Below are positions 32,871-44,236 of a stretch of 64,000 bases of DNA, piece by piece; position 1 is the stretch's first letter; the number at the start of each line of letters is the position of its first letter. The stretch spans positions 397,000 through 460,999 of the forward strand of contig NC_088207.1 in the NCBI RefSeq assembly GCF_037126465.1, in the 5' to 3' direction. The notes beneath the pieces are model-generated. The model was not told the origin of the DNA and did not search any database. It saw only the letters and a list, made by a program, of their open reading frames with translations. Both the position numbers and the translations under genes were made by a program. The DNA comes from Ornithodoros turicata (taxonomy: Eukaryota > Arthropoda > Arachnida > Ixodida > Argasidae).

Positions 32871-33469
32871 GGATGGGACAAGCGTTAGCTTGCCCACATC
32901 ACGCTTCAAAAATAGACCACAAAATAGCAACCGCCTGAGATCCCTCAGAGGCTTTCATTGGGATCGCAAGCGCCACCTGTGGCCACCTGGACCTTTTCAG
33001 AAAAGTAAGCGCCACTTGTGGCACGCAAGGGCTTATGGGAACTTCGAGCGCTTGGAAGTTTTACGAGACGGTTCGAGGCGGAGGTACAGGAAGAACAACA
33101 ACATTCCCGGTGTGCGCACCCGCAGTGTCACCCGGGGTAAACTATAACCGAAGCAGACGACAGGGCAGTGTCCCTCAATGTTCCCATGCTGCTTTGCGCA
33201 GTGCGCTTGGTGGCGCGCGCATCTTTTTGAAATCGTATATTGTTCCTTCAACGCCTGCCCAGCGCGGTGCGCATGATACACACCACGTCCACCAGGTTTC
33301 GCGTGACGCCTTAGCTGAGACGGTAGGCAAGATTACCGACGCAGACGTGTACCGAAGGGCCAGTAAGAGTCCTGCAATGAACAGCAATGCAGATGAATGC
33401 GAACAGGCAGCCGAAGACGTCGGAATCAGCACACAAAGTTGGGCATCAGAGATACATTTCCCATTGTGG
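32871..33469. other. No gene recognised
   Basis: Contains a tandem of AAGCGCCAC(C/T)TGTGG near 32967 and 33006; frames up to 165 codons have no recognisable domain. Confidence 0.35.
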
Positions 33470-33478
33470 ACTTTGTTG

Positions 33479-33905
33479 TGTACTTTAAGTACTGTTGTCC
33501 AATATTTTCCCATCAAGTACTCAAGTACCTAGCTGGAAGTCAAGAGAGAAAAGTGGAAACTATCTGAGTTTTGTGTCTAGCGGCATTTTTGAACGAGAGG
33601 GCGGAGTGCTCTCCTCTTTTTTCACATTATACCGAGGGATGCAAGAAAAATATATCAGAAAAAAATATTTTCCACTAGCACAGCTGGTTGCCTGAGCAAC
33701 TGCATATTAACAGAAATTGTGCAGTCTGTTACAGTTAATACCCATGGGCAAGCACTACCTGGCTACGCTTTGGAACTGGGATTTACAAAATAATGCTTAC
33801 AGTAGCTGTTGTAAGCAGCATATTCACAAGCACAAATTCGGAACACACACTCTTCCTTAGTCTAGTTTTTTTCAGGTACTCTGTACTTTCCTTTAAGTAC
33901 AAATT
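33479..33905. repeat. AGTACTTAAGTAC word element
   Basis: GTACTTTAAGTACTG and CAAGTACTCAAGTACC at the left, and GGTACTCTGTACTTTCC with TTTAAGTACAAA at the right, around a ~300-bp core. Exact ends were not determined. Confidence 0.45.
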
Positions 33906-34075
33906 TGGGCACTTTCCCCATCACTGCAGATAACACTAACAACAACTAAAAGATTTGGCAAGGTGGAATTGTCACTCGCCCACCCCCTAACGTCGGTATT
34001 TTTATTTTCAGGTACAGGCAAAATATTGCCCAATAATTCTTTCGGAGCCATGATGGCAAACGTGTAGAAGCACAA

Positions 34076-34244
34076 TAGCCGCAGCCGCGGTTACATGAAC
34101 TTCACAGAAACGCGTCGAGTTGACTTATCGCATCTCCTCACATCAGCCCTCCCTAGAAGACTAGTTGACACGGCTTCATGGGAGAGGATTTGCTGCGATA
34201 ACCGAACTCGATCCGCTCCGATCGAGTTCATGTAAACGCGGCTA
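34076..34244. mobile_element. Short MITE with TAGCCGCG.TTACATGAAC ends
   Basis: TAGCCGC...GGTTACATGAAC at the left and GTTCATGTAAACGCGGCTA at the right; 169 bp with no coding capacity. A TA target is possible. Confidence 0.65.
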
Positions 34245-34602
34245 ATATAGGCTCTAACCGCATCGACCAGTTAAATTTGCCGTTAGACATCCCATCAACC
34301 GTATAATGAGAGCCGTGATGTATTTGTAAGATACCAGGGCGCTATCTATCATCCACGACAGCACTCTGCTCGATGACTCAGTTGTCTCGACGTAAACATC
34401 CAATTATTATTATTATCTGCTCGATCTGATCTGCGCCTGTTTGGAGACGGTGGTGACAAAACAGGCGTGTCTGGAACATGCTGCGCACACGGACACATCA
34501 ATTGGCAACACCTGCGGAAGATATCTCCATTTGTGTCTTGGACGGCGTTAGAGCAGATTGCCTTTTACGTTTTCTCAGTAACGACGATCGGACAGTCTCG
34601 AG
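34245..34602. promoter_or_regulatory. 5' flank of the intact IR gene
   Basis: About 100 bp before the start resembles the 5' flank of the inverted pseudogene (for example TCAGTAACG.CGATCGGA). It marks the extent of the duplicated unit. No TATA box was recognised. Confidence 0.4.
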
Positions 34603-36390
34603 ATGAAGTCTTTTGCATTCGTTACCTTTCTGGTGATCATGCAAGTAATTCTCTCTCAAGAGCCGTGGGAGAAGTTCACTACATCTGCCAGGTTCATCGA
34701 CTACATGAACAATCATTTCGGCGGCGACAGTCTCGGTATCTTAATGACTCCCAAATGTGCAGCTCAGCACAGCTGGGTCTTCTCCCGTCTCACGCAGTTC
34801 CTTCGTCACCAGATAGTCATCACTGTCCAAGACCACTTCAAGAGTGATGAGTTCCGCTACAATGTTTCGCGAGCACTAAAAGTGATTTGTAGCTTAGACG
34901 ATTTCAGAAGGCTACAAGTACGTCATCTAACGAGATTACCACGCACGCCGTCAATAACTCTGTACGCGGACAACGTCGTATCGAGTGCATATTTTCACAC
35001 TCCCACCATCATAAGTACATTTTCGCACATATTTCTAATCAATAGTACAGCGTTCCTAGCACCGGATTTTAGTCCGTATCCCTTTTGGAAGCTTCCTTTG
35101 TCACGGCTACCGAAGGCTGAATTTGCCAGAAAATTTACCGAGCCTGCCTCATTAGAACTCAACGGAGGGACACTTAGAGTAGACTGCGTCCATGGTCCTG
35201 TATGTGGATACACAAACTCTATTACTCTCTTTGAACACCTCCGTCACAAGAACTGCAGCGTCGATCCACGCGCAACCCTCTCAGAGGCAAGGTTGAATCC
35301 AACCAACGGCACAGAGACATTTACACCGGATTTCTCGCAGTTTTATAATTTTCTGTTAAATGCAACGGACATATTACTGGACCCGTACAACACCGATTTC
35401 TGGGCATTTAGCACCACTACCGCGTACTTTGGACCCTGTTATTTCGTACTCTTCGGAAAGGCTCGGTCGCCACAGGCAAAAGAAGTGGTCATTCTCTTGC
35501 CATTTAGCTACAGAGTCTGGATGTGCGTATTTTGTGCGGTGCTGTTTTGTTCTGCCATGACATTCCTCGTCTTCAAAATAGCTACTAGAAGATCACCCAC
35601 CTTTTACAGATTGTCGTGCTTCTACACAACGTCACTTTTTTCGACTGCCAGTCCGGGGCTGCTAGCATCTGAACATCAGAGATTGACCTCTATTCGAATT
35701 ATCCTTGTGTCGTGGCTGTTCTTTGTGCTGACGCTGTCCACTGTCTACAAGGGATCTCTAACGTCTCTACTGCGAAGTGTCCCACTAGAAGATGGAATTT
35801 ATGACACGGCGTCGCTGTTTCGACACAGCGGTAACAACAGTGTGTGTATATGTATTTACCGCACACCCCACGATATCTGGAAAAAGATGCTTATGAAGGG
35901 CGTAGGTGTTGGCTTTGTACCAGGATGTTTCTGTCATTTTGCCCCTCTTGCAAGACATTTAGTTTATCTGACAAAAGTTGAGGACTTGAGCGGGTGGATG
36001 AAGGTTGCCCCAAAAGACATTGTCCGCTTTGAAGAGGTCATTGACGGTGAGACGCCTTCTGGACCTGTCGTACAACGCAGGTCACCTTACAAGGCAGCCC
36101 TCAAGAAATTGATAACACAAGGATTCGAGGCAGGACTGTACGAGAGGGCAAGGTCCTTAGACGACTTCAAGAGTTCTTATAAAAGAAACAGCGAAACAAC
36201 TAATCAAGATGATCAGGGGGTCACTCCCTTCACGGTGGGCGATTTGAGGCCCGCTTTCGTCGTACTCATTGGTGGATTACTCGTCAGTTTCCTAGCTTAC
36301 CTCGGTGAGAGACTGGTAGCTTGGCTTGCAGAGCACCAGAGCCTATGGAGAAAGAAGTCCCAGGAAATGAAGAGCGTGTTGGATGAATAA
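34603..36390 (+). CDS. Divergent ionotropic receptor, intronless and intact
   Basis: A 595-residue member of the arthropod IR branch of ionotropic glutamate receptors, likely a cation channel in the membrane of chemosensory neurons; the ligand is unknown. Visible parts: signal peptide (1-18), a short N-terminal domain (20-230) with sequons at about 147, 217, 235 and 253, LBD S1 (about 240-295), TM1 (303-325, after PFSYRVW), pore loop (338-355), TM2 (364-386) with the typical YKGSLTSLL, S2 (395-548, with RSPYKAALKKLITQGFEAGL), and TM3 (551-568). The tail is short. The start is supported by the signal peptide and by the same start in the pseudogene at 31003. Divergent IRs often lack introns, as here. 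No frameshift or stop. No obvious AATAAA follows. Classical ligand-binding residues are not clearly kept. Confidence 0.93.
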   Translation: MKSFAFVTFLVIMQVILSQEPWEKFTTSARFIDYMNNHFGGDSLGILMTPKCAAQHSWVFSRLTQFLRHQIVITVQDHFKSDEFRYNVSRALKVICSLDDFRRLQVRHLTRLPRTPSITLYADNVVSSAYFHTPTIISTFSHIFLINSTAFLAPDFSPYPFWKLPLSRLPKAEFARKFTEPASLELNGGTLRVDCVHGPVCGYTNSITLFEHLRHKNCSVDPRATLSEARLNPTNGTETFTPDFSQFYNFLLNATDILLDPYNTDFWAFSTTTAYFGPCYFVLFGKARSPQAKEVVILLPFSYRVWMCVFCAVLFCSAMTFLVFKIATRRSPTFYRLSCFYTTSLFSTASPGLLASEHQRLTSIRIILVSWLFFVLTLSTVYKGSLTSLLRSVPLEDGIYDTASLFRHSGNNSVCICIYRTPHDIWKKMLMKGVGVGFVPGCFCHFAPLARHLVYLTKVEDLSGWMKVAPKDIVRFEEVIDGETPSGPVVQRRSPYKAALKKLITQGFEAGLYERARSLDDFKSSYKRNSETTNQDDQGVTPFTVGDLRPAFVVLIGGLLVSFLAYLGERLVAWLAEHQSLWRKKSQEMKSVLDE

Positions 36391-36673
36391 CACCTGTGCG
36401 TCCGCGTCGTTCGTCATGAAGAAAGAAATGCTCGATTCGAAAAAATGGTTCCTTGAGCCCGTGAGCGTAGAAGTTAACCGTGCTGAGGTAAAATGTGTTA
36501 GTGTTAGAGTGTTAGTGTATGCCTCGTCGACTTGAAAGGATTCCTTGAACTGGCTATATAAGCCACGGTATACGCTATATCCTATACACGCTATACATAT
36601 ACGCTACTCATATATACGCTACGGCATCACCTGGTATATCAGCCACGGAGTGTTCCTCTGTGTCGCCCAGGGA
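36391..36673. other. IR 3' flank, no gene
   Basis: Contains a run of TATACGCTAY-like repeats (36575-36625). No polyadenylation hexamer was recognised. Confidence 0.4.
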
Positions 36674-36921
36674 CACTCTTAAAAATGAACTTCACCGCAT
36701 AGCACGCTCCTAGCTAACCATCATCTCGAATGACATCGTTATCTACCCTGATTTGTTGAAAACGGGAGGCGTACGCCTTTTTTGTGACACTTATGCTGTT
36801 CATAATTGTCACAAAAAGGCGTACGCGCCCCGTTTTCCACAAATCAAGGCAGGTTATGATATCATTCGAGATGTTGGTTGGCTAGGAGCGTGCTATGCGG
36901 TGAAGTTCATTTTTAAGAGTG
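36674..36921. mobile_element. Palindromic MITE, CACTCTTAAAAATGAACTTC family
   Basis: A 248-bp foldback very similar to the copy at 21954-22202 (arms with TTGAAAACGGGAGGCGTACG and GGCTAGGAGCGTGCTATGCG). The flanking dinucleotides GA and AA do not match. Confidence 0.9.
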
Positions 36922-36963
36922 AACCTGAGGTGTGTGTTTGCTAGCTGGAGGGAAGTCTGTCTA

Positions 36964-37140
36964 CACACTTAAAAATGAACTTCGTCGCATTGCACGTTCC
37001 AAGCCAACCATCGTCTCGAATGATATCGCTATCTGTGCTGATTTGTTGAAAACGGGGGGCGTACGCCTGTTTTGTGACAATTACGAACAGCATAAGTGTC
37101 AATATACAATACAATACAATACAATACAATACAATATACA
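36964..37140. mobile_element. Half MITE of the same family plus (ATACA)n
   Basis: Only the left arm and loop are present (CACTTAAAAATGAACTTC to CAGCATAAGTGTCA), then a pentanucleotide microsatellite ATACA at 37104-37140. Confidence 0.75.
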
Positions 37141-38980
37141 ATAGTTTTTTTTTTAGTTTACTATATCATTCGGCCTAGCTCTGCGTCGGCTGAACAATGT
37201 TGTGGGAACGGAGGGCGGTTGCAAAAGTTACATCGTCAATGACGTAGTGGTATTCTGATTCTCGTCACCGATGATACTGCTCCAAAGGGCTGCCCATGGC
37301 GCGTTTCTACCCTGTCCCGGAAGAGGCCGGAATTCTCAAAAGTTTTAGTATCGTTCGGGCTCGGAACGCGTGGTATTGGTTGCAACTCTAGTCAAGCCAG
37401 TGATCGTTAAAGTCCACCTAATGATCGGCTTTTGAGTGTATTCTCGGAAACAACAACAAGTGGGGAGTTTCATCGGTCAGCGACGATACTCTACCCCATT
37501 GCTGGCTGTATTGTCCTACGATGGCTAGAAGCTCTAAAAGTGATTTCAGGGCACAGCGCTCGTGAACCGGATTTGGCCACGGTCCAAGTCATTTTGACAA
37601 ACTGGAGCGCGAGAGCCCATAGCTGATTTAGAGACACTGAAGGCGTGGATCCGTACGGTTGCTAGTGCGGACAATGGAGAAGATGTGCACGAGATGTGTT
37701 ATAGTAATAGCATAGTAATACTGTTTGAAGCTGTCTTTGTTACTGTCCCCTTGACTATAAACGGTCATTTTCGCCACTATCGATCAGTAGGTGCAATAAT
37801 ATCTTTTGGAAGCCTTTCTGAATATGTAGGCCCATACTAGGCCATGTGGATCCACTTAACGCAAAAGTCATCCAGAGCAACCCAAGAGTACATGCGTGTA
37901 CACTCTGGCGGGTTCAGGTGTCTGTCCCGAACAGCGCTGGCAATTGTTGCTGCGTGTAACTGTTTTGCGTAACCTGTTTAGTGTCTTCGGTGTTGTTTGT
38001 AGTTACTCTATTTGGCTGATGGATTTTGCAGCACCCTGTAGGCCTATAGTCAAATAAAAAATCAAAAACTACGTGTCAGCGTCTATTTACCATTACTTGA
38101 GTTCCGAGCTACCGCTTGGAAACACAGTAAAGCAGCATAAAGCTGTAATATAATAAAATTTATCTGCTCGATATCATGACCCTCATTACTCTAACGTCCC
38201 CATTTTCGTCCTAGCTGCGGTTATAGTTTTTTTAGAAGATTAAAATTGAAGACGTAGGGCAACGCTGTGTCGCAGTCACCACCAACTGTCAACGTTGTCG
38301 TCAACTACGGCGCAAAAACTACATTGGATGCGCGCAACACTGAGTCTAAAAGAAACGAAGTCGGCTACGCAGTCATCACGAGCAGCGCAAGATAGTCGGA
38401 CAGATATGACACCGTTGCTTGACAGCTTAGTGATTATTTCCCACCAGATGTCGTCCCGAGACATTTTACCGCGATTTTACTCGCAAATTAAATCTATTTA
38501 TCGTTCACTGCCACATATAGCTCGAATAGCTCGGTGTACAAGCTAGATGTTAAAGCAAGCAGTGCGACTCCGCCACAAAATCGTCACAAAGGTGGTTGTA
38601 TATGTGTGACCTCTCAGCTGTCAGGAACATGTGTACGAAATATCTCCCTCCGGAAATTGCGCAGTCAGTCAAATGGGAGTTCTTCAGGAACGAATAGTAC
38701 ACACACACACATGTAGAGGACGATGGTCTTCCTCAACATGAGCCCCGACCGGCGATGATGGTATGCCACGGAGAGGCGATGACGGTGGCCTATCTCCATG
38801 GCCGCGCCGGTGGAACTGAGGCAGGTGCTCCAGGCGCGTGGCCATCTTCGTCGCTGTCCATCGGCCGCTACACACACACAGAGAGACAGACAGGCAGACA
38901 AAGGCACAGACAGATACACAGACGATGATGAGATGGGGGCGATGCCGGCCAGCAGGCCGGGCGCTGCGTAGGGTAAAAGA
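37141..38980. other. Intergenic, no gene recognised
   Basis: AT-rich with short unassigned frames. CA/CAGA microsatellites near 38698-38712 and 38872-38925. Confidence 0.4.
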
Positions 38981-38984
38981 GCGA

Positions 38985-39250
38985 CGGACGTCTGCATGCA
39001 TCCCGCGCTGCAAGATCTCGCGTTCCAACTGGTGGACGGGACAGTTCATAAGGAGGTAGTGGAGGTCAGCACGCACATTGCATGTCGCGGAAAGGTCGGA
39101 CAGAACACGGCCGAGGCGCTGCCTCATAACTGCATGGGGTAAACGGAACGTTCAGCTGCATGCGGTGAAGAAGAGATGCGTAATGTCGCGGAAGGCCAGG
39201 TGGAGAGAACAGTGAGAGAGACGGGTCTAGGGCTCCACAATAACATACCA
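38985..39250 (-). pseudogene. LINE C-terminal zinc-motif scrap
   Basis: Minus-strand peptides LPRHYASLLHRMQLNVPFT and, after a frameshift near 39110, CNVRADLHYLLMNCPVHQLE match the end of non-LTR retrotransposon ORF2 proteins (zinc motif with DLHHLL..CP.H). Only about 80 residues remain, in two frames. Confidence 0.6.
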
Positions 39251-39289
39251 CACCGCTCGTATTTTTTGTGTATATCTTATTGGGCATTT

Positions 39290-40380
39290 CATGGTAATTA
39301 CCTCCTTCTTTTTTGTGTGGCCCTATATGAATGGTGTCGTCTAAGGTCAGGGGCCTCTGCTTTATATCTCTATTACTTCTTGTTACTTGGCTACCAGGAC
39401 GGCTACAATGGAAATCACTGTGCGGAACTCATTAACTTGATGCGCACAAGCACATGGCTTCATCGAGATTTACTTTACTTCAGAAGCCATCTCTTCAGAC
39501 ACAATATAATTCAAGTGGGGTGAGGTGTTCTGTCTGTAGCCTCGTGACTAAACATTGATCATAAGGTTCGTATTGTAGTGGCACGAAAAATAATCTCGTT
39601 AAATGGTTTGGACGGCGACACTCTGCCGAAAAAATGAATGTAAACTCACATATCCAAAACGACATAAGCGAGTGCAGCTTCCTAATGTACTTCCTGAACC
39701 TCTAGGATCTCTTCCTAGTAAATAGCCATAAAATTCATATATAACTCGCGGATGATAAAATCAGTGATTCCCCGTTTTTGTTATTTTACCAATCAACGAA
39801 TCGATCAATAATAGCATTCAGCGCGTGCTCAAACATCGGCCACTCGCATTCGCATTCCGCCTCTGCCCGTTTAGCGAGCCCCTTGAAGCTGAAACTGTTC
39901 TTTAAAGGGACTGCCACATGCGTTCAGGTTGAATCCGAAACTATAACGCCGTATTTTTTTTATTCCTCGACAGTAACGTGAAAAGTTCGACGCCAAAGAG
40001 CGTAGTAGTTTCCGTGCGATTTGATGCAATGCAAGAGCAGGCGTTGAGAATATGCTGACTTTGTGCTATCTGGACATCACACAAAAACGTCACACGGCAG
40101 GGCGGTAGGCAGAAAGTGTTTCGGGGGGGGGGGGGTCTATGGGGACTTTACAAGGAGAATGAGGATTTCCCCCGTGTTTCCCTCTCCCAATTGCACAACG
40201 AAAGGTACAATTCCGGGGAAGGTTTGAACCCCCTAAACCACCCCCTGGCCAATCCTCCGTCACACTCAAATGTCCAATCAGGGGGCCCCCTCTGGCGACC
40301 GGCGTGCGGGCGGACGTCTGCAAGTCCCGAAGACACTGTCATCATGTCATGAATATCACTGAGCCGGACGTGCTAACACC
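39290..40380. other. No gene recognised; poly-G tract
   Basis: A G14 tract begins about 40122, next to a C/G-rich stretch to about 40320 that looks like a repeat. Short frames are unassigned. Confidence 0.35.
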
Positions 40381-40690
40381 ATGGCAGAATTGATACTCAT
40401 AAGCCAAAGGCGGCGTATTTATCGAGCACTTTTCACTGAGCGCACATTGTGGAATTGGGATTGCGGTGTGAACGTGGAGCAGATGCACTCGGCGACCAAG
40501 GAAGAAGGAAAACTAAGGAGGGAGCGCTGCCGTTTATTTCCCAATCACGAACGTGGAGTGGAAGTGACGACATATAGTGCACGTCATGTAGATCGGGTGA
40601 CTGGAGCCGACGAATCTGCGGTGAGACGTCACTACACCTGGGAGTGCGGGACAAACCCGAAGGGTCACACGTAAAGCGGCATAATTACGA
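40381..40690 (+). other. Unassigned 97-codon frame beside a dispersed repeat
   Basis: The frame starts MAELILISQRRRIYRALFTE and ends just before the repeat shared with 1102. No family recognised; it may be part of a transposon. Confidence 0.25.
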
Positions 40691-40698
40691 GATACTAC

Positions 40699-41143
40699 CT
40701 GTGGCGTAGCCAGACATCCAAGGTAGGGGGGGCTCGATACGAAAACTCGCCCTATTACCCCCCCCCCCCCCCCGCTGATCCTGGGTGCGACAACACACAC
40801 ATACTTGTGCACAGCGCAAAATGCGGATGAAACAAACAAAAAATGTTCTTCGAACGTTCAGAATACGATTACATATAGGCTGTCATGACCAATGAGGCGG
40901 TGACACAAGATTGGAAGTAGTTTGCAAAGCTCACACTTTGAAGACACTTCAAGAGTGTTGCTTAGATACACGCGCCATGAACTGCAAGAACTTTCGCGAT
41001 CGTCACACTGGTCCCCCCCCCTCCATATAATATTTGCTTGTCGCATTTGCACGATTTGCGTGGGTCGGTCCGTGGCAAGTAGGGGGAGCTCGAGCCCCCC
41101 CTAGCCCCCCCCCCCCCCCCCCCCTTCCGTGGCTACGCCACTG
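40699..41143. mobile_element. hAT-type MITE with 8-bp TSD and a known empty site
   Basis: Ends CTGTGGCGTAGCCAG and GGCTACGCCACTG, flanked by GATACTAC on both sides (40691-40698 and 41144-41151). The unfilled site, with one GATACTAC, is at about 1121-1128. C-rich homopolymers lie near both ends (40751-40772 and 41094-41124). 445 bp, no transposase. Confidence 0.95.
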
Positions 41144-41151
41144 GATACTAC

Positions 41152-41530
41152 CGACGGACAAGTGATGCGATAAATGTCGTAGAAGTGTCGCTGCCCGCTA
41201 TGAACTTTTAGGAGAAGCAATTACGCTTCAGTTAAGATACTATTAAAGTACACGATTAAGACCTTCCGCGAACTGCGGCTATCCAGTATGGGATAATTGT
41301 TTGTCTCAGTTGATTCCTCTCACCCACACTTCCGGAACCGCGCGAAATGACGTCAATATCACTTCTTATTTTCTTTTCGTTCTGGTTGAGACAATCTTCT
41401 GCCCCGCGCCCCCACTGGTGTACCTGACCTACGTCATCATGGTGTTGCTGTCGGTGGGGCTTCATTAGCTTCGAAGAGTACAAAATTTTAAATCTGGTTT
41501 ATTTAACATGACAGCTGCTTTCCGAAGATA
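41152..41530. repeat. Right part of the repeat shared with 1126-1260, then unassigned
   Basis: 41152-41290 continues the dispersed repeat beyond the hAT insertion (AAGTGATGCGATAAAT...). From about 41295 nothing is recognised. Confidence 0.55.
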
Positions 41531-41559
41531 AATTTAGCCAGGTTCGACGACTTACACCG

Positions 41560-42158
41560 GTCGCCTACAGTGTTAGCGCAGCATACAACTCTGCTGAAAT
41601 AGAAGGTAACAACATCATCATCCATTGGATCCCAGGGCACTGCAGTATCAGTGGAAATGAGAAGGTGGACCAGGTTGCTCGAATTGGTCACCATAAAAAA
41701 ATTACTCATAAAATCTACTTCACGCAAACCAGATGCAAAGTACTTGCTTGCCTCGTTACGTTATCGCCTCTCTAATTCCATGTGGACAGGTGACGTCATG
41801 AATCAATCTTTCCTGCAAATACTGCCTCCCATCGAAGATGCCAAGGCCGTTAGGGTACGTCACCCGTCGCCTGCGACTCAACGTCCTGTACGCAGCAGCA
41901 TTCCTTCATAAGATAGATGTCGTTGGATCGTCGAACTATTCAACTTGCGGAACTGTGGAGAACACGGAGCACGTGATGGTCACCTGCCGACGCTTCTACT
42001 CTAGTCGACGAACACTGAAGAACGCCCTTGCGAAACTTGACAACCAACCGTTTAGTGCCGAGAAGGTACTGGGGAGCTGGCAAAGGCAGCAGCAGCAATC
42101 TGCGCTGTGTGCACTGACGAACTACCACAAGGACGTACGTCCTGAAATTATCTTTTAG
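41560..42158 (+). pseudogene. I-like LINE RNase H and zinc-motif fragment
   Basis: Plus-strand peptides IIIHWIPGHCSISGNEKVDQ (last RNase H motif, with D to H-G context W.PGH....GNE.AD) and, in another frame, YVTRRLRLNVLYAAAFLH followed by CSTCGTVENTEHVMVTC (C-x2-C-x7-H-x4-C). The stop is at about 42158. Frame changes and a missing RT show it is a remnant. It is a different LINE from 22203-23590. Confidence 0.7.
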
Positions 42159-42187
42159 ATTATCCGGTGCTTGCTTTCTATGCCCCT

Positions 42188-42494
42188 GTTTTCTATGTGA
42201 ACTTTGCATAGGTTTTGTGGCTGAACTACGAGACAGATCGGAATGCGGAAACTTTCATTGGATAGGTGATGTCAAGATCTCTTAACTCTGGGAACTGAAA
42301 TATCGCTCTAGCGTTGTAATTTTTTTTACGGACCCTGAAGGTGGGAACCCCTCTGTTTTCTATGTGAACTTTGCATGTGTTTTGTGGCTGAACTACGAGA
42401 CAGATCGGAATGCGGAAACTTTCATCGGAAAGGTGACGTCCAGATCTCTTAACTCTGGGAACTGAAATATCGCTCTAGCGTTGTAATTTTTTTT
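42188..42494. repeat. Two tandem 140-bp copies, period 167 bp
   Basis: 42188-42327 and 42355-42494 are nearly identical, from GTTTTCTATGTGAACTTTGC to CGCTCTAGCGTTGTAATTTT. This lies between the LINE scrap and the Mutator/YqaJ gene. Confidence 0.9.
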
Positions 42495-42913
42495 AAAAGA
42501 AAAAGAAACAAATTTTGTCGCTACAGCTTCAAAAAATCCAAATAAATAAATGAAAGCAAATAAAAACAATCCCCTTCTGAGGTTAACCGGAGACATGTTT
42601 CAGGATTCAAATGACTCGTTTTTTGTGTGTTTTTAGCATTGTTTTTCCAAAAAAGAATTAAAAGTGAGTACAGGCATCCATCCAAGGCGTTTACCACTGA
42701 TTCCGGAAGATGGCGCCGTCCGCTCGCAGCGCCCGAACGTACGCCGCATGTAAACCTCCGCGTATTGCGCAGCAGTTGATCGGCGTGCGTGGTTTCGGTT
42801 CGTCCTGAAGTGACCAATTCGTGGCTAAGTTACGTGTTTTTTTCACTTTCTTGTCCTGTTCATTTGCTCTCTGTCATTGTGTGTTTTCTGCGTGTTCATA
42901 GTATTTACCCATT

Positions 42914-43909
42914 ATGGCTCGAAGTCACGTCTACGGACAACGGAAACGTAAGAACAATGACTTCGCGGATTTACGTGGTAGAGGCAGGCATGTGACGGAA
43001 CCTGCGGATTTGAGAGATTTTGGTAATGCAGGAAGCTCCAGCCGTGCTGTTCCGAGTGATTGTTGCACTTCGACGGCTCCACATCGCGCAGATACCCTTG
43101 TAGGCTCAACCTTTGGCGGTAGTGTTGTTCCTCAAACTGTAAGTGATGCCGGTCGGAATGCTGGTTTCGCTTCGAGCACAAGCGAAATTCGTCCTTCAAA
43201 TTCGTCTGTTGCTGACTCAGCTGAGGTAGATAATGTAGTCCCCTGCAGTTCAGGTTGTGACGAGCTTGCCGGTTCCAGAGCAAGTCCCGTTCCAATCACT
43301 GCCGCTGTTACACCCAGTCGATCTTCATCTTTCGATACTGGCAATGTTCACCAGACACAGAGTCAGCGCACAAGCAGTGTGAATGGTCGGCGTATAGTGG
43401 AGATTGATCACTTCTTCTCGTCTTTGCAAAGTTTGTCGGTACATAGTCCGTTTGGTTGCGGCCTGGCTGACATGGAAATTGTATCAGAACATCGGCGAGG
43501 TCTGTGTAGCTCTTTCAGTTTGAAGTGCAGGATGTGTCTGAGGAAAGATGTAGTCACAACGGAGGCAGCAGTTGATCAACTTGTTCAACAACGCATGGAC
43601 GTCAATTCCTCAGCAGTGAACGGTATCGTGTCTATAGGTTCTGGTTTCTCAGGCCTTCTTGAGCTCCTAGGTGCTCTGGACATACCCGGCATGGCTAGTA
43701 GCACGTACAGTAAGTATCAGGATATTGTTGCTAAAGGAATCGACAAAACAGCTTGGGAAGAAATAAGAAAAGCAGGCATTGAGGAAGCTCGGTTAGCTAG
43801 GGAGGCTGGGGACGTCGATGCTGACGGTTTTCCTATAATTACGGTCGTTGCCGATGGTGCTTGGTGCAAACGTCCATACAAGAACAAGTACGACGCTCTT
43901 TCTGGCTTG
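42914..43909 (+). pseudogene. Mutator-like transposase + YqaJ gene, exon 1
   Basis: An open exon of 332 codons starts MARSHVYGQRKRK and ends in phase 0 at ...DALSGL before GTAAGT. The first half (residues 20-160) is Ser-rich and unconserved. From about residue 200 it matches the arthropod Mutator-like transposase domain: FGCGLADME, LKCRMC, GIVSIGSGFSGLLELLGALD, then VVADGAWCKRPY with the first likely catalytic Asp. It joins exon 2 at 44237 (AVIVGYRTKKVLF). The start is the first ATG of the frame and fits other family members that begin MARS. This exon is intact; the gene as a whole is not. It could be a mobile element gene or a domesticated one that has died. Confidence 0.8.
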
Positions 43910-44236
43910 GTAAGTAAATATTGTTATCTACACTAAATAAAGGTGCCCGAAAAAGGAGGATTTATCTTGCACACCGCTTGCCAGACGGGATATCCAGGAA
44001 GTCTGTGCCCACCATTTGTGGAAAGAACACTATGAGCATTTATTTGGAGGAAAAAGTTGACCCCTCTGATGCTAGCAGTGGCACTGCTGCCTTTTAGTAA
44101 ACACACTTACTAGAGTGGTATACATCCTGTGGCATTAGTTTGTACGATACGCGTACAGATGCATAATTCCTGGAAACATTGTCATTGGGGGTAGAGTTTT
44201 GTGGAATACAGTCCTGACATTTTTTCGTTTTTGCAG
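43910..44236 (+). other. Intron of the Mutator/YqaJ gene
   Basis: Donor TTG|GTAAGT at 43910 and acceptor TTTTCGTTTTTGCAG ending at 44236; 327 bp, phase 0. Splicing joins two halves of a known domain motif, so this is a real intron and not a retrocopy. Confidence 0.85.

Noticed and set aside
37104..37140. Telomere-like repeat
   Set aside because: The unit is ATACA, not TTAGG; a simple microsatellite.
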